A stretch of DNA of 64,000 nt from contig NC_052103.1 of NCBI RefSeq assembly GCF_012273895.1, positions 4,030,001 to 4,094,000 on the forward strand, given 5' to 3'. Source of the stretch: Zerene cesonia (taxonomy: Eukaryota; Arthropoda; Insecta; Lepidoptera; Pieridae). The notes below the pieces were generated by a model, which made no database searches, had not been told where the DNA came from, and saw only the letters and a list, made by a program, of their open reading frames with translations. A program made the position numbers and the translations under genes. Shown here piece after piece: positions 27,101 to 39,100 of the stretch (position 1 is its first letter; each line of letters begins with the position of its first letter).

Positions 27101-30100
27101 CATAAGACAATAATGATAATGAATACAAAAAGTTCCCATCAAATGAGGATAATCGCAAAATAAATAAAACAGCTGGGAACAAGTTGTCACGTAATGGCAT
27201 GTTTGACACTAATGACTGGTAAGGTGGTGAGCATACAAAATCGCTCAATGAGCAGCGTACGCGCGAAACTCACTGTGACGAATCGGCAAAGGATAAAAGT
27301 TGTATGCCAATTTCACTTAACAGCCAACTTTTTACAGCCTCAATGCATTTGAACGAGATATGCAGCGGTTTATTCGGGTGAAGGTTTAATGTAAAGTGCT
27401 CAAACTTGGAACAAAACAGAAATTCTGTGTGATTGTTTCATAAATTAGATATTTATTGCTCACAGAAGGTAAATACGTACTAATTCATAATTGAATCTTA
27501 TTCAAAATTGAAAAAATTGAAAAATTTAATTGAATCTTTCCTTGGAATTCAAAAGTGGACAACACTGCGCAAAGCGCCAGGAGAAGACTAATAAGAAATA
27601 TTAATTATTACTTCCTTCATACAACCCTTGTTGAAGGCACGTCTACCAAACAGTAGAACACAATACACGAAACCTGAATGCGATGTAATTAAAAGGGCTG
27701 AGCCAAACACGATCAATCTCAACTCCATCTCCCCACTTAAAGTCAAAATAATAGACGGTCAAGTCTAATGTCGCTTTTTTTCCACCCGACGAACAGCGAT
27801 GGAATTGACAGGTCATCAACGCAGGCGCACGGTGACTAGGCTCTTTCTTTTGACTCACGACCTTTCAACAGAACGTAGTAACTCCGCATGGCTGCATTCG
27901 ATTACCATCCTTATTCAGTAGCACAAAGAAGCAATAAATGCATGAAAAGAACTCGCGGTTACGTCCTAAGCTGTCTGCTACAGCGCCTCCTGTTCAGTTC
28001 TTTTGCCGAAGATAATCTTCGGCGGCCGAGGCGTGAAGGCCGAGTGCCACACAACATGGCGTCGACAGGTTTCTTCCCGCTTTTTTACTTCTTTGTTCCT
28101 TCCATTATTGTCTATAGATTCGTATTGTCTGCAGCGTTCGATTTTTGAGTTATTCTTTTTTTGAATTACTGATCAACGCGGCTTTTTAATAGCTATTTAT
28201 ATAATGGATTTCAAGTGAAATGCTTATTGTAAATAAAAAAGAAAATATTAAGATTTCTAAGGTAGAGAGAAGTTTGAAACATAACTGTCATCTTTTCGCA
28301 GACATTTATGATTTAGAGTTGGTCATAAAATGTTGAAAACAATAAAATGGTGGTGGAGGTCCGAATCGGTAGCCTGAGAACATCTAGCATATGAATGTTT
28401 TGTTATAATATGTATTACTGATTCTGAGATGTATTGTTAATATTTTGTTATACTTATTCTCCTAAAGTTTTTATTTTTGTTCCAGAAATTCAAATCATAG
28501 CTGTAGCATAGGTGAGAACTTAAATTCAACTATACGAAGTAAGTTTCATTGTTTTGTCTTTAAAACAAATAAAAAAAATGTGACCTGATTATAATGCAAT
28601 GAATTGTGTTTCATTTCACTCTTGAATAATATTACAGATTGCTCTGTAATTCATAAACTTTTCTTCAGTTCAAATCTAATAAAAAGAAACCTTACACTAT
28701 GTTCATTGGGTATGTTTTACCTTGTTGGTACTATTACTTATGATGTTACGTCTTAAGGCAACCAATTAATCCTTTTTAAAACTTTTCAATCACAATGAGT
28801 CGAATATACTTAAGTTAGGGTTTATTTTCGGTTGTGTTTAAGTGAGGAAGTGAATTGAAATGAGGCGTTGCGGGTTCGATTCCCGATCCAGGCTATTAAA
28901 GTGTTAAGGTTAGCTTGAATAATGCTACGGTCGGTTTGTTAGCATATGTTTTGAGTATGAATGGGCCATTTTGACTGAACAGCAGTTGAATTGAGTGTCG
29001 GATGTCATTATGTTTATGTTGGTATGAATTATGCGATTCTCGGAATGTGTGGGGTCGTTGAACTGTTAGATAATTTATTAGTTAAATGACCACATTCGAT
29101 AAAGTCACAAAAAATATTTTACTATACTCATATTTACCTACAAGCGAAAAGCCACCGGCAAATTTAATAGAAATACGTAGTTCAAACAGTGCATAATCTT
29201 GGTTTCAGGGTGTAATTAGCTTAAAATATTGTTACTTCATACCAAATAATATGTAATTAATTAGTCTTAAGTTACGTAATATTAATAATAATTAAAATCT
29301 TTATTTATCCATACCTTACATTGACATTGCATATGTGGCTTGAATTCTTGAACGAAAGAACTTAAAAACTATCGACACTAGTCGTCTGACTAGGCCGAGC
29401 CTGTATCTTAGACGACAGTATATTATAGATAAATAAAGATTTTTTTAAGTTACGTGTACGTTATATTAGAGATTCTTTATTAATTACTAAAGAATCAATC
29501 AAGTAAATAATATAGTTTTTCTAAATTATCAGGGGAGTTCCAAGTATATGTAACCACACACCCAGTGTATTTCACTGTATTTAAATAAATTGTTTAAATA
29601 GTATATTACATCTCTCGTAACCAAATAAATTCAATGTCTATTGGAAGTCGAATCATTTATGAAACTGTCATCTTACAATCGTTCAGAAACGACCTCTGAA
29701 GCTTGAACCCTACTGCAGTAGGGGACTTGCCGGGGGTAGATAAGGAAATAATATTTCCTTTCTTTACTCCCTCTTTTCCCTCTAACATATCTATATACAT
29801 ATATCATTTACGATTGATTCAGACCGTAGATTCGATCTTAGATTTCAGGTTTAGCGGAAATTAATTTTTGCGTAGTCGATTTATAGCAATTCTTACTGTC
29901 GGTACTTTTACACTGCTTCGTAATTATACTATACGACTAATAAATGCGATGTAAAAGTACCAAAGACAGCAATTGAAACAAAAACCAGTACACAACCACT
30001 TATCATAGAATGCTCTAGCAAATATTTTGTGCCCTGCCCTGTTAATTATTTTACTTATATTTTCTATCTTCAAAATGTGATTTTTAACTGACAGATTAGG

Positions 30101-33100
30101 TAATTAATTGAGTTATTAATACATTTATATCTGTAACGAAAAATGCAACAATAGGTTCCTAATAACTGAAATTTAAGATCACTTTTAAACATTTTAACCT
30201 AAGCAGTAACTGACAGCTGGTATGTGAATCAAAAACAGTCAACAAATACTCACTGACCGCCAATTTCACGCCATTTACCTGCGCACAATACTGGCTCGGA
30301 AAAAAGAAAAAATAATGCGAAAAAATTAAAAAGTGAACTCGATTCTTTACTGCCAGGAACGCGCGAGATATAACTTAATGTTGCCATTCGAAAACTTAAC
30401 AAGCACCAAAGAGAAATAAGATTTCAAATTATAAAAAATTATGACTTATTCCGAATGTAGGCATAGTATGAAAAAAATAATACGCTTATTCAAAATTATC
30501 CATTTATGGCAGTGATAACTAAACTCGACTCCGAGTATGACAACTAATAATTACTAATAAACCCTTGAAAAGCTCAAATCGGGCAAATTACGCTAAACGT
30601 TGGAGTTAACCCTCGAATCGTCGCCGACAATTACAGTTAATAAATAATAATTTTAATAATAAGCGTGCCCAAAAAGTCATACCGTCGCCAGTTTAGATAG
30701 AGTCCTGGTCGGTCATAAAATTGTTCGGAGCGCAGTAGCTTTAGAGGATGATAATGGGTCAAAATCGGTGGTCGTGATTTAATACGCCGAGCACGTCTCC
30801 TAATGGCGAGCGGTAACAATCGGCCAGCACTAGCGATTATAACGATTATTTTCGATAACTTGTATCGACACCGGCTATTTGGTTAGTCGGTCGATTATCG
30901 ATAATTTACCTTCAGGGTACGCTCCTGACGCTGTAAATTGTCCAACCATTAGTTTTTTATTGATGTTTTGTTTGCATCCATACTAACGCTTTCCATAATA
31001 CAGTCTGTCAATATTACCTCCGCTATCGCTATTTGATTGCGAATCAAAGTGATTGTAAGACAATCATAGATAAAATAAGTGTAATATGTTTTCACGCTAT
31101 GGTTCTAAATGCTGTATTGCATATAGGTTTTTCGCATAAATATAAAACACTGAGTAATAAAAATATATGTACAAGTATAATTAACAATTACATGTTTCTA
31201 CTTTAACACGAAAACTAATTGCAAACATATAAACGTGTAATGGGTATTGGTTTCACACTCATCACGAGTCCCACGATTCCATTAACCGAAGTTATTGTTC
31301 TCGTAATATCCTAAAAACGTCATAAATTTTAAAATAATGTTTTATTACTCTGTGTCATATAGAATTTTGCGAAGCCTGAACATCGTATAAGCGGATAAGT
31401 CCGGAGTACCGTTACGGCGCATCGAGGCACACGTTTTACTACCTATAATTCTATTCCACGAGTACGTATAAAATAGAAACTTGGGTCTAGCGAGCTTTCA
31501 AAAACGCTACATTAAAACATCATAAACTTCAAACATAAACGTTTACTGCGGCGATTTTACGAGCACGCTACCTATCGATCGTTTTGTCGATAAATAAAAA
31601 TTAATGGTTGAACATAGCGCGCGATCGCTCGTACCGCGCTGAGAACTCGGTCCTGAAATATATCTTAAAATGTGATTCTTGCCTTTATGCTCCGTAAATC
31701 TCGGCAATGATTATCGTCTGACGTGACTGACACAAGCCTCGTATCATGCATCACGGCAACTGCATTGTATCAACTCATTTCTAGTGGTAATAGATGATCT
31801 AAGTTGTTAGTTTATTTCCAATAAATAATAATATGTTGATACAAGAATATTGCCCTTAACTAACTTCTATTATAAATGCTCGTTTTAAATAATGTTCATT
31901 ATGAGACCCAGGACTTGTAAAATAACCAATATTACATATTTTTAACCACTTCAAGGAAAATTTTAAACGTCAACGGATACAGTTTTAAAAAACGTGTAAA
32001 AGTAACCAATAACCTACTCATATTCTCTAAAATACAGTCGCAGTCTTATTAACTCGATCAGTCTGTGCAGCGTACGTCTCCCCAGCCCTCCTCCAATGGA
32101 GGTACATCCCAAATAGGATTCTATCGGATTCCTCCATTCCACGCCGTTCGCTCCCAACGTGATCCTACATAACCAAGTATACAACAAACGTACATAGATT
32201 TTAACACAAGGGACTAAGAATCGTAATACGACAACCACGAATTTTGCGGTCGAATGGTTTTGTTTACGTCGGTATTTCGTTTTTTATACTTTACGGTTGA
32301 CATTTGTGTTAGTTCGTGAATACTTTTACTTCTTATATGTATATTGTTTTTGTCTTGTCTAAACGCGAGTTGTAATACCTATACTTCTCAGCGGTCAGTG
32401 GTCAACCAGCGGTTCCATAAACAACACATTTTACAATTATAATTGTATATCAGGTTGTTTATATTTAATCAATATGTCTAAATCCTACAGCATTTTTTCT
32501 AAACGAAACGCAAATCATCTAGGCAACTTAATCATGTTCAATAAACGTGAAGAGTGTACTTGATGTCGTATTAAATTTTCTCTGGTCTGCACACGCTAAG
32601 GCCACTATAATCTGTACCATCGACAGGCGAGGGATTCCGTCCGGCCGCGTACGATAACGTCTATACGTCAAATGCACGCGCGGGAAATGAAGCGTCATTT
32701 TTGCACACTTTTTTATGATTAGCCATCTTAGAGTTTTTAGGAAAATCTTTTTAAAGTTGTACATTTATTGTTAAAACATAGATAAGATACAGTTTCAAAA
32801 CAAAAAACTATTTATTTCATTTCCTCCTTTTTTTTATCATACTATACTTAATACATATTATATAGTGAATTGAACATAACTTACTTTAACAAAAAGCCAA
32901 ACCACCTTCAAATTGTCACAACTAGACCAATTTTGAATGGGACCACATAGGAGGCAACGACTTTCAAATAGAAAAAAAAATCATGAAAATATTTTCACCT
33001 AGTTGAAAGTTCTGAGGTAACAGCTTTATTCTGGGAGTTGACCACGCTTCGGCACGAATTGGGCCAGCTCGCACCGGGGAAGTACCACACCCCCACAGAA

Positions 33101-36100
33101 AACCGGCGTGAAATAGTGGCATGTCACTGTGTTTCGTTCGGTGAGTGGGGGAGCCGGAGGCCCATTTCCTTTTCCTCACCCGTCCCAGTACATTCCTTTT
33201 TTCGAGTCGTCAACCCTTTCCTTTTCCTTAACCCCTTAAAAGCGGGCAGCATATTCGCAGAAGCACTACCTCTGCGAATGTTCATGGTGGTGATCGCTTA
33301 CCATCAGGCGAACCACCAGCTCAGTTGCCCGCTATGACATTAAAAAAAAATAATAATAATACAGTTGAATTGATAGTTCCTCCTGATTTTGCTTTGGTTA
33401 AAATTAATTCTAAATAATAATTATGTCACACTAATTGGTTCCAATTCTAAAATAATGAATTAGCAGTAGCCAAGCAATAATTTGCACTATCGAACGATAA
33501 AACATTTTTTTAAATTACCATCAAAATAATAGAAGAAATTAGCATAACGCAACATTAATATCATAACTGCTTACGTTTTCATTCTTATCCCTCAATGGGG
33601 TCGAACCCCCTTCACAAACAATCTCCAGGCTCCCGGCTATTTGTAGTGCAACCGATACGAGGGAGCGGATGTGTTTTTGTTTGAAATGGGCACGCTCTAA
33701 CGCTTCTTGTTCATGTTAGCCTGGTACTTTCCTACCGCTTATGAATTATAATTTTTTTTGATTTTTTATTAATTTCGTTATACACAAAAAATAAACAATT
33801 AGTTACGGGTACAAGAGATTTAAGCAAATTTAAATGGAAAAGGTATAATAATATAGTACGTTAATAAAATACACTGGCCAATTAATGATCTATTATCACG
33901 TATAAAGTGTACTCCTGATTGACTAATTTTAATTTGCAAAATAATAGTGACTGTTGCTTTGAAAATTATATCCTTCAAAACCTACCATAATTTCTACATA
34001 AGCCTCTTAACCCTCGCGTTAGGGTTCCCTAATCTCATGAGGCCCAGACCAGTGGAAACGATTTTGTATTTGCTATCATATATTATCTGTATAAGCTCAG
34101 AAGAGGGGGATATTATCTGTCCCAACCCACAGCCCTCTTGACATTGTCATAGAAAAGGTAAACCGAATGGAAGAAATTTTATGTTCGTTTTTAAATTAAT
34201 TATGTGATTTAATTGGTAATGTCTTTTAAGACTCTGTATATTGAGTCTGTAAATTTATGGCTATAAAAGTAAAAAAGAAAATATAAAATTAAAAAAAAAA
34301 TCGTTATCAACGATTCCCTCCCTGTTTATACATCTCCATGTCTAGCTAACAATATCTAAACACAATTACATCGAACAAACAGCAGTGGCGCCGCGGGCGC
34401 ACACATGTTGCGGATTCGCTAAACAAACCGTTTCCAAAATCTATTTAGACGCTAAAATAAAAATAAAAGCAATCATTCCAGACATCAATACAAATTTAAT
34501 TGTAATAAATTTGTTTTTGCGAATTTTTTGGATAGTGAAAGTTTCCAATTCAACTGGCAATAAAATCTTCTTGCGCAATACTAAAAACATTTGAATGCTT
34601 ATTGAAATTTCAGATTGCAATACATATCTTAAAACATTGCTAAATAAAGCATCTTCCTACCAGGATAAATATTCAATGAAAATGATATAATTGATAAGCG
34701 AAATACACCCCCTACAACAAACTCAAGACATTATAATTCAAAGATGATACAGTAGCACAAACTGAATTCATTATTACGAGCGCAGTAGATATACCTACGT
34801 ATACTAATCAACCTTCTAAAACCAGTTAATCCGGATTCAGTGTATTGATATAAATGGATAGCTTGTTCAAATTACAATCTCAATTAAATATTCCAGAGCA
34901 ATAAAAATGTTAGACGGTTTCATAAACCTATTCTCTATGAAGACATCACAATATTTATACGTCTCATATGCATATTTCAATTTTCTTCAACATCTGTAAC
35001 CCTTGTCTATGGTTTTTTTCCATCTCACGTCAAGAAAGCAGTACAATAAAAAAGTAAAAAGTTGTCTATACCACTACCGCGTAGACGTGGCTAATGTGTA
35101 ATGCGGTTGGCTTTTTGTCCAACGCCTTCAACTTTTTACAGTCTTTTTTCTTCATTTCAGTTACGGTTCGTATTGATCGAAAAATTCGATTTCAAAGTGG
35201 GTCCTCCGTTTTTATTGCTGTCGTGATACGTTCCTAACAATAAATGTTTTTCGATCGGTGAACGCAATCACACGTCACGTATCACGTTTAAAAATCGATG
35301 ACTATGATAGAAAACTAATTATTCAGCATCGATTGGCTAGCAGCGAGTACCTTAATGGGACAATAGCGGACCTCATTTATTTAATTTTTTATGTGACAAC
35401 ATCCAATTGCGTACGTGCTACTGCGGCGTAATAAGTGTTAGAACGAGCTTTCAATCTTGCTAGCTGCAAATATTGACCGTGCAAGTCAAAGCCATTCTTC
35501 TATAGCACGAATTATTTAAAATCATGTTAAAGTTTAATACGACTTTAATATAAAGTGTATTTGTAAGACATTAATAGTCTCAAAACAACCATCATTAATC
35601 GTTAAAGTCATAACAACAACCATAGGCCAGCTTTTGTAGCTTTTACACCAACTATTCCTATGTATGTTTATAATACAATTACCGCTTCTATATACGTCAT
35701 CTAAAATCTAAATTCACTTTATTACTTCTTAACAGAATCACAGCGCGGCACTACAGAAGAAAATCAATTAGGAACTACTTACAACGTCGTTGGCAACAAC
35801 GTGTCTTCTCTCATTTAGTTTAACGAATACTTATTACGTCTCTCAAACAAACATAATAGTTCAAAATTATTGAAAAAGAGATATAAAGGTAGTAAAAACA
35901 GTACTTACAATGTGTCGGCGCCTTTCCAGCGAGGTAATCCTCTTTACATATAAACTTGTTATCGTCCAACACATAGAGTTCCTCGCCCGTTGACAGCTGT
36001 TTTCTGCAGACGAGGCAGGTAAAACAGTTCAGGTGGAAGACTTTTTCCCGCGCTTTCCTGACCAGGTCAGATGGCGAGATACCGTGGCCGCAGCCGCTGC

Positions 36101-39100
36101 ATTTTGTACCGTAACGCCTGGTAACAAGATTGAAAGTGTTGGTTAATTGTTTGTTTTATAGGTTTTATAAGAAGACGTATCTATAGTTAGCAATTATGAG
36201 TATATGTTCCAAGAATTCTTTGAAAATAATAGTCTTAAATATAGTTGAGACACTGATCACAATACATTGACTCTTTGTATATATTTTCTGTGTGGCGGTT
36301 GGTGGTGTGTTCAATGTTCCAGCAAATGCTTACTATTAATGTAGTTTGAGCATAAAACTTTATTAAGTATACCGCAATTCGTTGATAAACAGTTCATGAA
36401 CAAAAAAAGTTTTTGAATTATTTATAGTAACCAGTAGGCGTAGGTTATTACCTATAAAAGGTGAAAGGAAGATAATTCTTATTATAACATATTACTACTA
36501 GAAAAGCAGTTAAATCTGTTTTCAAACAATTCTTTATTACATATATTATTAAATTATTTATTAAGGTATATAAAATTTGCTTTCAATACGAAATTAAGTA
36601 CTTACAAATATATATTGTCATTTAAGAAACGAAAACAATAATTAATATGTTTAATTTACACAACAATACTTGCCTACAGCATTGACATTTCTTTAATTGG
36701 AAATTATGTTAGAAATATTATTTTAAATCTGTAACCGTTTTAGTAATATGGAGAATCGAGCGAGACAATATTCCATTAAATAACACAGCACAGCATCCAT
36801 TTAAAAAAAAATGGAATATACGACTGTAAATATACAGATACATAATATATTTCATTCGAATTTCGAATTTCATAACAAAACCCAGATATATAAAAAAACA
36901 ACAGTATCACTCACGACCTGTTGATTCCTCATATCTAATCATAAATAACAATATCTAGATTAAAAATAGCATAAATTGCCGAACACGTCGTCCGCCGAAT
37001 AAAATATGAGTCATAAACATAATTTAGACATCGCTTACCAGATACTTCGACATCGATATTTAGAATATCAATAAATCGATATTCAAAATCGTTAGCTTGT
37101 AATGACCGATGATAATTTAAAATCCAAGTTTGTATCAAATTTGAATGTAAGGCTTAGTGCAAACTAAGTCAGGGCCGTTGGGTTACGACGCGGTACCGTG
37201 TGTACACACCTCGTGTAGGCTTTTATTACTTTATTACTTATCAAAGTTATAACCAGAGCTACGGTTACCAGTTTAATATGTCTCTTCCCTATAAATCTGA
37301 GTCGGAAGAACCATAAAAGTTTTAAAGACTGCATTTTATTTAGTAGATACAGTTAACCGTTGTCTTCGCTCTACGCTATTGCATGCTTTCATAGTTGCGA
37401 AAATTCCGATGCTTGTTTTAGCTTAATACATATTACGGTCTAAGATTTCCGTAAGATAAAATATAATCGATGGTGTCTATAGATTATATATTATTATTTT
37501 AAAATTTAATGAGCACCTTTATGACAGTTGGTAATTAAAATGTTATACTAAAATAATATATAAGCCTTTTGCATATTTTCAAATGTGTGAATAATGGAAA
37601 CCTCTCAACAATATGCCTTTAAAATAAGAAAGAAAACAGGTGACCAAGACTCAACATATATTAATTTATAGACGTTTTGTAGATTCATGTAACTAATCAT
37701 TTATTTTGTTTTAATATTCACTTTCACACATCTCTGCTATATAGCATCGCCTAGTTTATATCAAATTGTATTAAACATCGCATATTTAATATAACACAGC
37801 TAGCTAGCTACCTAATTTTTTCTACAACGTGCTCCACATAAAATTGGTTCTAAACAATCTCTTTTATGATTAAAATGCGCACACTAAGCTGAAACCCGGA
37901 AGTAATAAAGTAGCCAGATGAATGTCGATACAATAAATAACTTTTAGCTATAAAATATGAAATTATGTGATAACGGTGGTCGATCGTGCGATGGCTGATT
38001 TTTAGGTCAATATCAAAGAAACTATTCCGCCAATATATCACTAAATTGTTGACGGACACGTATCGAATAGCACGCGATTTATATTTAGAAGACAACACAT
38101 TTACTGTAATGTACGGTGTTAATTAAACAAGTTGAAGCGCTATTTCTTACGTTAAGCGTTGCTTCGTGACTAGAAAGCTATGAAAAATTATTCTCTGATA
38201 TTTATTTTATAGCGATTTCCTTCCATTTTTAATGGTTTTGCGAAAAAGTCAATGGAATATTATTAAGAAATTAATTTATTGTCATAATAAATATATAAGC
38301 TTTTAGGTAGTTAAAGGTACTATAAATTTAGAAAAAGCACAATCTTTTCTTTATACCTCAAATACAATGGCTCCATAAACAAAATATTATTATGTATGAA
38401 ACCAAATAATTTTACACTAGCCAATTACAATGGGTATCCACTTATATAGATAGTTTTATATTGAAATTGTAGTATTACCATAGAATACAAATGGCATAAT
38501 ACTCTTATTTTTAATACAAAATGATGTAGGTACTACAACCTCGTTATTTTGTGTTGCTGTGATAAATAACCAGCATAAATTCAGTTTGCATTAACGCGTT
38601 GTAAAACACATTTACGAAGTCATAATTAGTAATGTAGATCTAAAGCTATGTAAATTTGAGACAATACAACATCGGACAAGTCTGAAATTCACTGTTTTTA
38701 TTATTTTATCATCACTTTGAATTATTACCAGGCAATTTGCATAAACGATGGAGGTCGCATGAATAAAACATAAACTCTCTGTGGTACGTTGGCAGTCCGC
38801 CATGTTATCCACACGTTGCTGCCAATTTTGAAAAATGTTCGAATTTAATTTGAATTCGACTTTGGAATTTTCTTTTGTTTCTAGAAAAAAAACAATTAAT
38901 GTCTTCATAATTAATGATAGTTATCTATTAAAAAAAAAAACAAAAATAATTTTAAATATGTATTCTTGTATCATTTATTTGGTTCATTAACATGTTTTTG
39001 TTATGGTTTTCTTTTTTTGGGTTTTTGGTATAAATTAATTTTTCTTTTTTATTTGTTTAATCGTCTTTTTATGTGCCGATTCTTTGATTTATATTTATAT

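Larger units (their letters stand above)
20477..35908 (-). other. Lim1 second intron (about 15.4 kb)
   Basis: Separates LIM2 from the linker exon. No nested gene recognised; the longest open frames (for example 24291-24575 and 27888-28148) have no family resemblance and no visible splice partners. It holds repeats at 22801-22857, 23141-23320, 29294-29444 and 33013-33361. A tRNA-like B-box (GGTTCGATTCC) at about 28872-28882 lacks a tRNA body and is probably repeat-derived. Confidence 0.7.

Noticed and set aside
27888..28148. 86-residue open frame in a GC-richer patch of a Lim1 intron
   Set aside because: No recognisable domain, no splice partner, and composition like that of neighbouring shadow frames.
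28865..28890. tRNA-like B-box GGTTCGATTCC
   Set aside because: There is no matching A-box, anticodon arm or acceptor stem upstream; likely a repeat fragment.
11490..30903. TATCGATA (DREF-type) octamers at 11490, 21101 and 30896
   Set aside because: About two or three are expected by chance in 64 kb at this base composition, and none is near a promoter.
33600..33660. GGTTCGACCCC B-box on the minus strand
   Set aside because: The surrounding sequence does not fold as a tRNA cloverleaf.
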